Shown here one piece after another: positions 1 to 11,334 of a stretch of DNA of 64,000 nt. The first letter of the stretch is position 1. Each line of letters opens with the position of its first letter. The notes under the pieces were generated by a model. That model was not told the origin of the DNA. It searched no databases and was given only the letters and a program-made list of their open reading frames with translations. The translations under genes and the position numbers were made by a program. This DNA comes from Aliiroseovarius lamellibrachiae (lineage in GTDB: Bacteria > Pseudomonadota > Alphaproteobacteria > Rhodobacterales > Rhodobacteraceae). Where the stretch lies: NCBI RefSeq assembly GCF_018599245.1, contig NZ_JAHEVJ010000008.1, forward strand, positions 62,001 through 126,000, in the 5' to 3' direction.

Positions 1-1
1 C

Positions 2-580
2 AAACGTGCGGCCGAGGTTGCACATCAGCGTATTTTTGACTTCGCACAGTTTTTCCGGGGCACAGATTCCGAGGTTCTGTTGTTTGATGCTGATGGGAAT
101 CAATGCTTTAGCGTCGATGCCGCCGGGCGCACACAGCCCAATCGTAAACTTGCAACATTGATGCCACAAGAAATTGGCGAAAGCCTTAAAACCGAGTTTA
201 AAGACGTGTTGACCAGTGATCCAGGCATGTCACTGAGCAAAGCGTATCAGTTCCAGGAAGGCACCAAATCAATCAACGTTTTGGTCATTCAAATTCCGCC
301 AACGCTGCGCCACTTTTTCATGCAGTTCAAAGCCTGCGCCATCCGCACAGAATGCAGCGCCACACTGGCAATCAAGCAACGCGAATTGCGCGAAACATAC
401 GGCCTGTCGGAAAAGGAAATCAGTACAGTTGCGTTATTGGCCGAAGGGAAAACACCCGATATGATTGCCAACCTTCTAAGCGTGAAACCAGCCAGCGTGC
501 GCCAGAGATTAAAGCTTGTCTTTCAAAAAACACAGGTGAGCAGCCAAATCGAATTGGTCGCGTTATATGGACGTCTTTAA
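2..580 (+). CDS. LuxR-family HTH transcriptional regulator, 3' part
   Basis: The reading frame is open to the left edge, so the start lies outside the window. About 193 residues are visible. The last 60 or so form a LuxR/GerE-type winged helix-turn-helix: a LSEKEI turn, the ALLAEGKTPDMIANLL recognition region and the closing ASVRQRLKLVFQKTQVSS. The part before it has no recognisable receiver or autoinducer domain, so the signal cannot be inferred. The gene converges on the gyrB side. A TTG at position 80 could serve as a start, but the frame continues upstream without a stop, which favours a longer protein. Confidence 0.75.
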   Translation, partial: KRAAEVAHQRIFDFAQFFRGTDSEVLLFDADGNQCFSVDAAGRTQPNRKLATLMPQEIGESLKTEFKDVLTSDPGMSLSKAYQFQEGTKSINVLVIQIPPTLRHFFMQFKACAIRTECSATLAIKQRELRETYGLSEKEISTVALLAEGKTPDMIANLLSVKPASVRQRLKLVFQKTQVSSQIELVALYGRL

Positions 581-811
581 TGTTGGCCGCGAGAAATTAA
601 TTGGCGTTGGTTCTTCCAGCGCATTTGCGCATGAAAAAGGTTTTCCGTCGGTTCCCTTAAAACGCCCAAACCCAGTCATTTCGCAACACAAACGCCCCAC
701 CACAGCATCACAGACGATCGTGATCATATCTTCAGATGAAGACGGCCTGCGCGCGGGCTGTTTGATGTCTTTGGCGATGCTCTCGTCAGGGCGCTTGGGT
801 GTCTTTTTCAT
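563..811 (-). CDS. possible small hypothetical protein downstream of gyrB
   Basis: An 82-codon frame starts at an ATG with a good Shine-Dalgarno (AGGAG, five bases upstream). It lies 174 bp downstream of gyrB on the same strand and runs 18 bp into the end of the regulator gene opposite. The product begins with a basic, polar stretch (MKKTPKRPDESIAKDIKQPA) and has no domain I recognise. The only support is the ribosome binding site and the orientation. It could equally be non-coding. Confidence 0.2.
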   Translation of the reverse strand: MKKTPKRPDESIAKDIKQPARRPSSSEDMITIVCDAVVGRLCCEMTGFGRFKGTDGKPFSCANALEEPTPINFSRPTLKTSI

Positions 812-900
812 CACCACTCCTCAGGGGGAACGACACGCCCGAAACCCTCTCTTCTCAAACATCGCTATTTGGACCCAAGGGTGCCGACGGCAGACACTTG

Positions 901-928
901 CCATAAGCACCGAACCGAAGGCTTATGG
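901..928 (-). terminator. inverted repeat downstream of gyrB, possible terminator
   Basis: A perfect 8-bp inverted repeat (CCATAAGC ... GCTTATGG) with a 12-base loop lies 57 bp after the gyrB stop. No run of T follows on the minus strand, so it is not a classical intrinsic terminator. It may stabilise the gyrB mRNA 3' end. Confidence 0.3.
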
Positions 929-984
929 GGCATTGGCGAAACAGTATGGGCAGCGCGAAGCGCTATGCGCCGCCCTATAACAGT

Positions 985-3423
<2,439 letters not shown>

Positions 3424-3496
3424 TCAGGAAAATATAGGCGGTTTGGTGGGGAATGTCACCCGCTAGGCACAAGATTTGGGGCCAAAGTTTGCCTAT

Positions 3497-3649
3497 ATGA
3501 AAAAGATCACAACCCCTAAGAAAACAAGCAAAAAAACCGCAGACTTATTCAACGGCCAATGGCCTTGGCCGAAGACATACAGCCCCAGCTCTGTCATCGT
3601 GATGCTCATTTCAGCTGACCATCCTGATCCAATTCCCAAAATGGGTTAA
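3497..3649 (+). CDS. possible 50-residue hypothetical protein
   Basis: An ATG-initiated frame between gyrB and the VOC gene encodes a lysine-rich start (MKKITTPKKTSKKTA) followed by an aromatic, proline-rich part with GQWPWPKTYSP. Its 3' end overlaps the end of the opposing VOC gene by 44 bp. There is no clear ribosome binding site and no family I recognise. It is listed because the composition is not random-looking, but it may be spurious. Confidence 0.15.
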   Translation: MKKITTPKKTSKKTADLFNGQWPWPKTYSPSSVIVMLISADHPDPIPKMG

Positions 3650-4022
3650 AGGCAAATTCCCAAAGATGCCCGTCGGGATCTGCGACATAGCCCGAATAAC
3701 CGCCCCAATCCGTTTTTGTTGGGCGCGTTACAGCGCTCGCCCCTGCCTGAAGCGCACGATCAAACGCGGCGTCGACCTCTGCCTCGGACGCAAAGTTCTG
3801 TGCCAATGTCATCGCGCCCGTTTTCAGGTCCGCCTTGTCACGACCCGTTTCCTTGGCCAGCCCCTCGAGCGAAAAGAACCCCAGCTTCATTCCATTCATC
3901 GCATAAAACGCAACCTCCGGCAGGACCGCTTCCGGCACCCAGCCGATCGCATCGTAATACGCACAGGCCCGCGCTAGATCTTCAACACCCAACGTAATCA
4001 ATGTCACACGATTTACATTCAC
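3606..4022 (-). CDS. VOC superfamily (glyoxalase/bleomycin-resistance-like) protein
   Basis: A 138-residue single-unit vicinal-oxygen-chelate protein. It has the N-terminal VTLITLGVEDLARACAYY strand-helix, a central region and the C-terminal SGYVADPDGHLWEFAFNP motif, whose glutamate is the usual metal ligand of the fold. The substrate cannot be assigned; the family includes glyoxalases, isomerases, dioxygenases and antibiotic-binding proteins. An AAGGATAG element precedes the ATG. It sits between gyrB and a divergent S41 peptidase gene, with no functional link visible. Confidence 0.8.
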   Translation of the reverse strand: MNVNRVTLITLGVEDLARACAYYDAIGWVPEAVLPEVAFYAMNGMKLGFFSLEGLAKETGRDKADLKTGAMTLAQNFASEAEVDAAFDRALQAGASAVTRPTKTDWGGYSGYVADPDGHLWEFAFNPFWELDQDGQLK

Positions 4023-4190
4023 AGTCGCTATCCTTTGTTTCGGTGAAGCGTTTCAACATGAACTGGACACGCTTTCATTCGCAGAGTGTCAGAAGTCTTT
4101 CGCTTCGGCAATCATTCCCCCCACACGCGCCTTGAACGTCGCAGGCAATACCCCATCTACTTACGATTATTCGTTCAGAAAGAGATTTTT

Positions 4191-5561
4191 ATGACCCGCC
4201 AAGCCCCCAAGCCGTCCGCCCTGAAACGCATCGTACTTGGGGGTGTTCTGGGTGTTGCCATTGCCGGTGGGCTCATATGGGTTGGCGCAAGGTTCGACCA
4301 GGACACAAGACAGATTTGGCGCACAGACGGATATGGAATGATCTTTGATCTGACCGGCCCAATGGCGACGGTTTACGAACAATCCGGCCCCTACTGCCTT
4401 CAAACCATGCGCTTTCCCGCCTTAAAACCAGTTCTGCGCTATGGAAAGGGCGGAACAATTACAACAAGCAAAGATCAACTCCGCCTTGATGTTGCCGGCG
4501 ATTACGGCCCCATCCGGGCCTCTGTCATCGACAGTTTGCCAACCGCCTGCACATCCCCAACCGCGCGTGACCCAGAAACGGTATTTGAGATGATCTGGCA
4601 CGCCATGAACGAGCATTACGCATTTTTCGACCTCTACGACGTGGACTGGCAGGACCGTTACGCCACATACCGTCCACAAGTGACAGCCGCTACAACCGAT
4701 GATGCCCTCTTTTCGGTTGTCACCGAGATGCTGACAGGACTTGAAGATGGGCACCTCTTCCTCAACACGCAAGGCGGCCGCTTTTCACCTGAAATCTCCC
4801 CCGAATGGATAAAAGACAAACCCGCGATCAAGGCGGTTTTGGGCCAAATGGAATTGACCGATGTTGACGGGGCTGGGCTGTCTTATGGCTGGTTGCCGGA
4901 TCAGGTCGGTTACATTCGGTTGAAGAACATGACCATCAAAAGCCTGTCACCGATCCACGCCGCAGGCAAAGCGGAACAAGCGATGTCAAAGGTGTTGGCG
5001 GCTCTTGAAGGCGCACAAGGAATTGTCTTGGATAACCGCTGGAATCCGGGCGGATCCGACGACATTTCGCTGGCTTACGCGGGCTTCTTTGCCGCCGAAA
5101 CGCGCCCCGCATTTTCCAAAGAAACGCGCATCGGAGATCACATTGGCGGCCCCACTGGGGGGCACACTGGGGATCACTCCCAAGATCGCTATGGCCCCCG
5201 CACCAATGTCTCGCTGATGCCCTCAATTACACCGGGGTTTACCGGCCCCGTTGTCCTGCTGAACAGTGGATTTACCGCAAGTGCTGCTGAAATCTTCACC
5301 ATGGCCATGCAAGACATGCCGAACGTCACCGTGATGGGGGAGGCGACCTCTGGCGCGCATTCCGACATTTTGGATCGGGCCCTGCCAAACGGCTGGTCCC
5401 TTGGTCTTTCACACCAACGGTATTACGCAGCCGATGGGAAAATCTACGAAAGCGTCGGCCTTTCCCCTGACCTGCCACGCGCCTTTGATCGGGATGGTTT
5501 CACCAAGGGCGTGGACACTCTCTTGAACGAAGCCCAGGCATTGCTCTCGCCAAAAAGCTAG
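4191..5561 (+). CDS. S41 family (C-terminal processing-like) peptidase, membrane-anchored
   Basis: A 457-residue protein whose N-terminus is basic and then hydrophobic (about residues 10-27), consistent with a signal anchor and an active domain outside the cytoplasmic membrane. The C-terminal half has the S41 fold: GIVLDNRWNPGGSDD, then VVLLNSGFTASAAEIF with the likely nucleophilic serine in TASAAE, and VGLSPD near the end. No clear PDZ domain is visible. The start is the ATG after AAAGAGATTTTT; an earlier in-frame ATG at 4086 would add an implausible leader. Its stop overlaps the recF stop by four bases on the opposite strand. Confidence 0.85.
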   Translation: MTRQAPKPSALKRIVLGGVLGVAIAGGLIWVGARFDQDTRQIWRTDGYGMIFDLTGPMATVYEQSGPYCLQTMRFPALKPVLRYGKGGTITTSKDQLRLDVAGDYGPIRASVIDSLPTACTSPTARDPETVFEMIWHAMNEHYAFFDLYDVDWQDRYATYRPQVTAATTDDALFSVVTEMLTGLEDGHLFLNTQGGRFSPEISPEWIKDKPAIKAVLGQMELTDVDGAGLSYGWLPDQVGYIRLKNMTIKSLSPIHAAGKAEQAMSKVLAALEGAQGIVLDNRWNPGGSDDISLAYAGFFAAETRPAFSKETRIGDHIGGPTGGHTGDHSQDRYGPRTNVSLMPSITPGFTGPVVLLNSGFTASAAEIFTMAMQDMPNVTVMGEATSGAHSDILDRALPNGWSLGLSHQRYYAADGKIYESVGLSPDLPRAFDRDGFTKGVDTLLNEAQALLSPKS

Positions 5562-6670
5562 GCCCCCTCGACCATGATCTCTGACCCATGCTCGCTGTCT
5601 TCAACGCGGTAAAACTGTGCGCGGCCCTGAAGGGTATCAAACAACTCAGGACCCGTGCCAGTCATGAACGCCTGCGCCCCAAGGGCGCAAATCTCATCAT
5701 AAAGGGCGGCGCGACGGCCCGCATCCAAATGGGCAGCGACCTCGTCCAAAAGCAAAATCGGCGGGGCGCCAAAATCCTGCGACAGCGCACGCGCATTGGC
5801 GAGGATCAGCGACACCAATAACGCCTTTTGCTCTCCGGTTGAACAATCGCGCGCTGCCATTCCTTTGGTGGCATAAACCGCCGAAAGATCCGCACGATGC
5901 GGCCCGACCAAAGTCCGCCCTGCCATCAAATCGCGCGGGCGACTCTCAGAAAAAGCGGTCGCCAGATCCTCCACGCCTTCGGGCATTTCGGCGTCATCGG
6001 CATGGGTCAGCTTCAACTCCGCAACAGGAAAGCTGGTCTCAGCTGCATTTTGTGCAGCCACCAAAAGCCGCAATGCAGCACAACGGTTTGCGTGGATGTC
6101 AGCCCCCGAACGCGCCATCTGCGCCTCAAGTGCGGCGTACCAATGGGCATCCCGTTGGCCGTCTTTCAACAAACGGTTTCGTTCACGCATCGCTTTTTCA
6201 TAAGAAAGAACCGCGTCCGCATGCGAAGGGGTGAAGCTCATCGTCATGCGATCCAAAAACCGCCGCCGCCCTTCGGCACCGTCAACCCAAAGCCGATCCA
6301 TGACCGGCACCAGCCAAACAATCCGGGCAATACGGCCAAGCGCCACTTGTGCTGCCGTCTTGTCGTCAATCCGCACCTGCCGACCAGAGCTTTTTTCGAC
6401 CCAGGTTTCAATCTCGTGCATCTGACCAAGGCTCTGCAAAACAGCAGAGATTTTCCACCCGAGCGCCTCAGGCCGGCGGATCATTTCATCCACAGTGGCC
6501 CGGCGCAATCCGCGCCCTGGCGACAGTAGCGACACCGCCTCAAGCACATTGGTTTTGCCTGCACCATTGTCCCCATAAATCGCAACGGGGCGCCCATCCA
6601 ACGACAGACGCGCCGACTTATGGCTGCGAAAGTGACTAAGTGTTAGGGCATTAAGAGCAAGCGACGTCAT
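5558..6670 (-). CDS. recF: DNA replication and repair protein RecF
   Basis: SMC-like ATPase that loads RecA at gaps with RecO and RecR. The 370 residues include Walker A GDNGAGKTNVLEAV, the ABC-type signature STGEQKALLVSLIL and Walker B PILLLDEVAAHLD. It lies 64 bp downstream of dnaN on the same strand, as in many bacteria. The ribosome binding site GAGGAAAAGG falls inside a 37-bp intergenic motif shared with another site at 39999. Confidence 0.96.
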   Translation of the reverse strand: MTSLALNALTLSHFRSHKSARLSLDGRPVAIYGDNGAGKTNVLEAVSLLSPGRGLRRATVDEMIRRPEALGWKISAVLQSLGQMHEIETWVEKSSGRQVRIDDKTAAQVALGRIARIVWLVPVMDRLWVDGAEGRRRFLDRMTMSFTPSHADAVLSYEKAMRERNRLLKDGQRDAHWYAALEAQMARSGADIHANRCAALRLLVAAQNAAETSFPVAELKLTHADDAEMPEGVEDLATAFSESRPRDLMAGRTLVGPHRADLSAVYATKGMAARDCSTGEQKALLVSLILANARALSQDFGAPPILLLDEVAAHLDAGRRAALYDEICALGAQAFMTGTGPELFDTLQGRAQFYRVEDSEHGSEIMVEGA

Positions 6671-6673
6671 GTC

Positions 6674-6710
6674 CCTTTTCCTCTTTCCCTAAATATCCTC
6701 GCCGAAGGCA
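6674..6710. repeat. 37-bp intergenic motif, copy A
   Basis: Between recF and dnaN. Written on the plus strand it consists of CCTTTTCCTCTTTC, three variable bases, AAATATCC, one variable base, then CGCCGAAGGCA. It matches copy B at 39999-40035 at 32 of 37 positions by hand alignment. Read on the minus strand, the first part supplies the recF Shine-Dalgarno. Its function is unknown; I infer a recurrent intergenic element. Confidence 0.5.
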
Positions 6711-6734
6711 AAAAATCCGATGCGTAAACCTGCG

Positions 6735-7853
6735 TCAAACGCGCATCGGCATGACGACGTAAACGGCGCTGGTGTCATTGCCCTCACGCATCAAGGCCGG
6801 GTCGCCAGACGCATTGAACATGAACACGGCGTTCTCACGGTCCACTTGGCTGGCAATTTCCAGCAAGTATTTGGCGTTAAATCCAATTTCCAGACGCTCG
6901 TCACCATAAGCCACGGCCAGTTCTTCTTCGGCGGCACCCGCATCAGGGGCGTTGACCGACAGAACCAAACGGTCTTCGTCAAGCTGCAGTTTCACGGCGC
7001 GTGACCGCTCAGACGACACGGTGGCCACACGGTCAACCGCTTGGGCAAAAGCGCTGGCATCCACTTCCATTTTGCGGGTGTTTCCGGTGGGGATCACGCG
7101 GGTATAATCAGGGAATGTCCCGTCGATGACCTTTGAGGTCAACGTGATCGCTGGGGTCGCAAAGCGTACTTTGGTCTCGGACACAGACACCGCGATAATC
7201 GCGTCATCATCATCCAACAATTTGCGCAGCTCACCCACGGTTTTACGCGGAACAATCACGCCCGGCATCTCTTCGGCACCCATTGGCAGATCCGCATCAA
7301 TGCGCGCCAGACGGTGACCATCGGTTGCCACACAACGCAGCACTTTGCCGCCCTCGGCATCCGACACATGCATGTAGACACCGTTCAGATAATACCGCGT
7401 TTCCTCGGTGGAAATTGCGAATTTCGACTTGTCAAAAAGACGACGTAGCACCGGCGCTGGGGCCGAGAAGTTCGCCGAATATTCCGACGTCGCCATAACA
7501 GGAAAATCTTCTTTCGGCAGGGTCGCAAGCGAGAAGTTTGAACGGCCAGCTTCAACGGTCAAACGCCCGGTCGCCCCATCATCAGTCAGTTGCACAAGGG
7601 CGCCATCAGGCAGTTTGCGCACAATCTCATGCAATGTCACGGCGGCCACTGTGGTCGAGCCAGCGCGTTCGACCATTGCAGGTGTTTTATCCACCACTTC
7701 GATATCCAAATCGGTGGCGCGGAACGACACATCGCTGCCTTCGGCCTCGATCAGCACATTCGCAAGGATCGGGATCGTGTTGCGACGTTCTACAACTGAT
7801 TGTGCTTGGGCCACGGCCTTCAAAAGCGCGCCGCGTTCAATGCTGATCTTCAT
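6735..7853 (-). CDS. dnaN: DNA polymerase III subunit beta (sliding clamp)
   Basis: Ring-shaped processivity clamp of the replicative polymerase. The 372 residues begin MKISIERGALLKAVAQAQSV and end with the C-terminal VMPMRV strand typical of the beta clamp; three repeated clamp folds are expected over this length. The start is supported by AGGAG seven bases before the ATG. It is 147 bp downstream of dnaA and likely co-transcribed with recF. Confidence 0.97.
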   Translation of the reverse strand: MKISIERGALLKAVAQAQSVVERRNTIPILANVLIEAEGSDVSFRATDLDIEVVDKTPAMVERAGSTTVAAVTLHEIVRKLPDGALVQLTDDGATGRLTVEAGRSNFSLATLPKEDFPVMATSEYSANFSAPAPVLRRLFDKSKFAISTEETRYYLNGVYMHVSDAEGGKVLRCVATDGHRLARIDADLPMGAEEMPGVIVPRKTVGELRKLLDDDDAIIAVSVSETKVRFATPAITLTSKVIDGTFPDYTRVIPTGNTRKMEVDASAFAQAVDRVATVSSERSRAVKLQLDEDRLVLSVNAPDAGAAEEELAVAYGDERLEIGFNAKYLLEIASQVDRENAVFMFNASGDPALMREGNDTSAVYVVMPMRV

Positions 7854-8000
7854 ATCCCACTCCTGACGAAGTTAGGGGCTGAAAGCCGCTGCTCTCGCCC
7901 CGTAATTGTTCTTTTGCTGGAATGTCCTATGCCTTGGCGGGCGGGTCAAGGCCTAAGGGGCCCAAACCCACCCTTTGCAGGGCGACTGTGCTATGATCGC

Positions 8001-9368
8001 TTACGCTTCGAGCGAGCGACGCAAAAGTTCGAGGTCCTCGGCGATTTGATCGTCGACGCCTTTCAGCTCATCAATGCGCTTTACGCCATGCATAACCGTT
8101 GTGTGGTCACGTCCGCCAAAACGGCGGCCGATTTCCGGCAGGCTGCGCGAGGTCATGTGTTTGGCAAGATACATCGCCACCTGACGTGGACGCGCAATGG
8201 TGCGGACCCGTTTGGGGCCAATCAGATCGGACAGGCGAATGTTGTAATGCTCGGACACTTTGCGCTGAATTTCCTCAACCGTAACCTTACGATCAGAGGC
8301 CCGCAGGATGTCCCCAAGACAATCTTGTGCCAATTCCAACGTGATTTCACGCCCAACAAGGGACGCAAACGCAAAGAGCCGCATCAACGCCCCTTCGAGC
8401 ACACGGACGTTGGTCGAAATCCGGCGCGCAAGGAATTCCAACACGCCGTCAGAGATCTTCAAACCAGCGTATTGCTTGCGATAAGTCGCAACTTTTGTCT
8501 GCAGAACGCCCAAGCGCAATTCGTAATCGGTGGGGTGCAGATCCACGACCAGACCACATTGCAAACGACTTTTGATCCGCTCTTCCAGATCCTTAATCTC
8601 ACCCGGCGCACGGTCGGCAGAGATGATGATCTGTTTGTTTTGATCCACCAACGCATTGAACGTGTGGAAAAACTCTTCCTGGGTGCTGTCTTTACCGGCA
8701 ATGAATTGCACATCATCCACCATCAGAACGTCAACCGAGCGAAAGAGCTGTTTGAAATCCATCATCTGCTTTTCACGCAAGGCTTTCACAAAGCGGTACA
8801 TGAATTGCTCGGCCGACAGATACACAACGCGCAGCTCGGGTTGGCGCAGCTTCATCTCATGCGCAATGGCATGCATCAGGTGTGTTTTGCCCAAGCCAAC
8901 ACCGCCATACAAAAACAGCGGATTGAAGGTGACCGGGCCGCCTTCGGCCACGCGGCGAGCGGCGGCATGGGCCAATTCGTTCGGTTTCCCGACCACAAAG
9001 CTGTCAAAGGTAAACCGTGCATCCAATGGTGCGCCAGGCAGGTCATCTTTCGGCGCAGATGCCGCTTGTGCCACAGGCGCGTTTGCCGAGGGCCCCCCAT
9101 CATTGGCTGGCTTGCGCGGCGCAACTTTTTGCGGAACCGCAAACACCAAACGCGAAACAGCAACCCCTGCCCCAACCAGTTGGCTTAGGATTTTGTCGCC
9201 AAAATTGCGTTCAACCCAATTCCCCATGAAGTTGGTCGGCACCAAGAAGGTCGCAACGCCACCGTCCAGCTCAGCAAATTCCAGAGGTTCGATCCAATTG
9301 GTATAATTGTTCTGCCCCACTGCTTTTTGCAGCGTTGAGCGAACCTGTCCCCATTCCTCATTCGTCAT
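8001..9368 (-). CDS. dnaA: chromosomal replication initiator DnaA
   Basis: AAA+ initiator that opens the replication origin. Domain I starts MTNEEWGQVRSTLQKAVG. A variable domain II rich in A and P follows. Domain III has Walker A GGVGLGKTHLMHA and Walker B VLMVDDVQF. Domain IV ends with the DNA-binding signature RFGGRDHTTVMHGVKRI. I chose the ATG giving MTNEEWG, where the family homology begins; another in-frame ATG lies five codons upstream at 9383, also without a strong ribosome binding site. It is followed by dnaN and recF. Confidence 0.96.
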   Translation of the reverse strand: MTNEEWGQVRSTLQKAVGQNNYTNWIEPLEFAELDGGVATFLVPTNFMGNWVERNFGDKILSQLVGAGVAVSRLVFAVPQKVAPRKPANDGGPSANAPVAQAASAPKDDLPGAPLDARFTFDSFVVGKPNELAHAAARRVAEGGPVTFNPLFLYGGVGLGKTHLMHAIAHEMKLRQPELRVVYLSAEQFMYRFVKALREKQMMDFKQLFRSVDVLMVDDVQFIAGKDSTQEEFFHTFNALVDQNKQIIISADRAPGEIKDLEERIKSRLQCGLVVDLHPTDYELRLGVLQTKVATYRKQYAGLKISDGVLEFLARRISTNVRVLEGALMRLFAFASLVGREITLELAQDCLGDILRASDRKVTVEEIQRKVSEHYNIRLSDLIGPKRVRTIARPRQVAMYLAKHMTSRSLPEIGRRFGGRDHTTVMHGVKRIDELKGVDDQIAEDLELLRRSLEA

Positions 9369-9940
9369 GTCACATCGACCCATTCTTATTTTTCAAGACC
9401 GTCTACAAGCAGTCCGTTGGCCACATTGTCACTCTCGGTTGGCATTGCGCCAAAATCACGCAATCCACTACCTACAGGTTGCCCCAATCAAACCCGTTAG
9501 CTCACCGACCGTTGCCCGATTATGGTTGCTCAACAAATTCCGTTGGCGCCCCTCAGCACCAAAGCATTTGAAGGTCGGCCCATGCGGACCAACGCGTACA
9601 ACCCCGTAAGGGCATATCAGAGACATGACAAAACCGCATTCGCGCCGCCGAAAAAGCTGCGTGAATTAGACAGTTAGGCAACGCGGCACATGACCCCCTA
9701 ACAGACAGAAGGTTGGCGTCGCGATCGCGAGGAGGAAATAAGCCCCACCCGTGCAATAAGGAATAAGCCTTTGTTATAAAGAGGCTTTTACCCAAAATTC
9801 ATCATTGTCCCAAGTCAGCGAAGTGAATCGCTGGGGGCAAGCTAGCAAGGCCGCAGCGGGGCGCGCAACTGATCTTCGCGCTTGACTCTGACTTTCGTAA
9901 AACGAATCCCGGGTCGGTTGCACAAATGCGATTTTTACGT
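9369..9940. other. long intergenic region upstream of dnaA
   Basis: About 570 bp between dnaA and the rpsT terminator. I find no convincing gene: the frames here have poor composition and no family resemblance. No cluster of DnaA boxes (TTATCCACA) is visible, so it does not look like the replication origin. It presumably holds the dnaA promoter. Confidence 0.5.
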
Positions 9941-9981
9941 CCTGAAAAATGCAAATGAGCGCGCCACTTGGCACGCTCATT
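9941..9981 (-). terminator. rho-independent terminator of rpsT
   Basis: Read on the minus strand, AATGAGCG and CGCTCATT form a perfect 8-bp outer stem. It extends inward through TGCCA/TGGCG to a tight loop and is followed by TTTGCATTTTT. It lies about 75 bp after the rpsT stop. Confidence 0.75.
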
Positions 9982-10055
9982 AAATGTCTGGCACCGAATC
10001 TCTATGCAAAAGGCGGTGCAAAAATGTCGCGTTTCAGCCGAAGCTTCGCTGCAAC

Positions 10056-10319
10056 TTAACCCAGGGCTTTTACGCGCTTGGACAGGCGCGAAATTTTGCG
10101 TGCCACTGTGTTTTTGTGCAGAATGCCTTTGGTCACACCGCGCATCAGTTCAGGCTGAGCCGCTTTCAGTGCAGCCGCCGCAGCAGCTTGATCGCCACCC
10201 GCAATTGCTTCTTCAACGGTACGCAGGAAGGTGCGGATGCGCGAACGACGGGCTTTGTTGACTGCAAAGCGGCGCTCGTTCTGGCGGGCGCGTTTTTTAG
10301 CTTGGGGCGAATTTGCCAT
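10056..10319 (-). CDS. rpsT: 30S ribosomal protein S20
   Basis: Small-subunit protein that binds 16S rRNA. It is 87 residues, the usual length, and starts [17 protein letters not shown], which is diagnostic for S20. The product is lysine/arginine rich with an alanine-rich helix in the middle. The start is supported by GAGGGATC ahead of the ATG; upstream in-frame codons do not match the family. It is monocistronic, with its own terminator downstream. Confidence 0.97.
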   Translation of the reverse strand: MANSPQAKKRARQNERRFAVNKARRSRIRTFLRTVEEAIAGGDQAAAAAALKAAQPELMRGVTKGILHKNTVARKISRLSKRVKALG

Positions 10320-10448
10320 GTGTCTGATCCCTCTTTCGGGTGTATGTTTCGTTACTGCCACCATGTGGCTTGCGCATCAGCACCCGACCGAGTTTAGAAT
10401 CGGTTGATTCTGGCCAAAGCGGGCCTCACACGCATGTATGCGGCTCCC

Positions 10449-10476
10449 TTTAGGGTATTTACACCCGAAAGGGAAC
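10449..10476. repeat. inverted repeat between the hydratase and rpsT
   Basis: CCCTTT and AAAGGG flank a pseudo-symmetrical AGGGT ... ACCCG core, forming a short hairpin just after the enoyl-CoA hydratase stop. No T-run follows on either strand. It may mark the 3' end of the hydratase transcript. Confidence 0.3.
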
Positions 10477-10488
10477 CGAAAAATCGGC

Positions 10489-11265
10489 TTACTTGTCGCG
10501 GAACTGCGGTTCGCGTTTCTCGACAAAGGCGGCCATGCCTTCTTTTTGATCTTCCGACGCGAAAAGCGAATGGAACATGCGGCGTTCAAACAAGATACCT
10601 TCGCTCAGCGGCAATTGCTCTGCACGGTTCACCGATTCCTTGATCGCCATCACCGTGATCATCGATTTCTCGGCAATCTTGGTGGCAGCCCCCATGGCTT
10701 CTTTCATCAGCTCTTTGGCTGGAACAACGCGGCTGACAAGCCCCGAGCGTTCTGCCTCATCGGCGTCCATGAACCGACCGGTCAGGTTCATATCCATGGA
10801 TTTTGCGCGACCGACCAGTTTGGTCAAACGCTGCGTGCCACCCATGCCCGCCATCACACCAAGGTTCACCTCGGGTTGGCCAAACTTGGCGGTGTCAGAC
10901 GCGATGATAAAGTCGCACATCATCGCCAATTCACAGCCCCCGCCCAGCGCATAACCGGACACGGCCGCGATGATGGGTTTGCGAATGCGCATAATGGCGG
11001 CTTCTTCTTGGGTGAACAGATCCCCCGCAAAGACATCTACAAAGCTTTGCTCTGCCATCATCTTAATATCCGCGCCGGCGGCAAATGCCTTTTCCGACCC
11101 GGTGACAACGATGCAGCGCACCTTGTCGTTTTTCTGTGCCTCGGCCAATGCCGCGCCCAATTCTGCCAACAGCTCCAGGTTCAATGCATTAAGCGCATCT
11201 GGACGGTGCAATTTGATCAGAGTGACGTGATCTTCGGTCTCAACAATAATATTTTTATAGGCCAT
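10489..11265 (-). CDS. enoyl-CoA hydratase/isomerase family protein
   Basis: Crotonase-fold enzyme that hydrates 2-enoyl-CoA in beta-oxidation or related acyl-CoA breakdown. The 258 residues carry the oxyanion-hole segments AFAAGADIKMM and GYALGGGCELAMM, and both catalytic glutamates (in GGCELAM and in FGQPEVNLG), so hydratase activity is likely. C-terminal FASEDQKEGMAAFVEKR is also typical. It is downstream of mutM on the same strand. The true acyl chain preference is unknown. Confidence 0.9.
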   Translation of the reverse strand: MAYKNIIVETEDHVTLIKLHRPDALNALNLELLAELGAALAEAQKNDKVRCIVVTGSEKAFAAGADIKMMAEQSFVDVFAGDLFTQEEAAIMRIRKPIIAAVSGYALGGGCELAMMCDFIIASDTAKFGQPEVNLGVMAGMGGTQRLTKLVGRAKSMDMNLTGRFMDADEAERSGLVSRVVPAKELMKEAMGAATKIAEKSMITVMAIKESVNRAEQLPLSEGILFERRMFHSLFASEDQKEGMAAFVEKREPQFRDK

Positions 11266-11334
11266 GGTTCCCCTGCCTTTAGTCCCTTGAGTGGTCGGGG
11301 GCGATTCCTAAGCCCGTCGGGGGCGCCAATCAAG

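Noticed and set aside
567-980. 137-codon open frame on the plus strand
   Set aside because: It overlaps the regulator end, has no ribosome binding site or family resemblance, and crosses the inverted repeat after gyrB.
7800-9188. 462-codon open frame on the plus strand
   Set aside because: It lies antisense to dnaA and has no recognisable domain.
9369-9940. Replication origin next to dnaA
   Set aside because: No cluster of TTATCCACA-like boxes or clear AT-rich unwinding element is visible, and in many alphaproteobacteria the origin is not beside dnaA.
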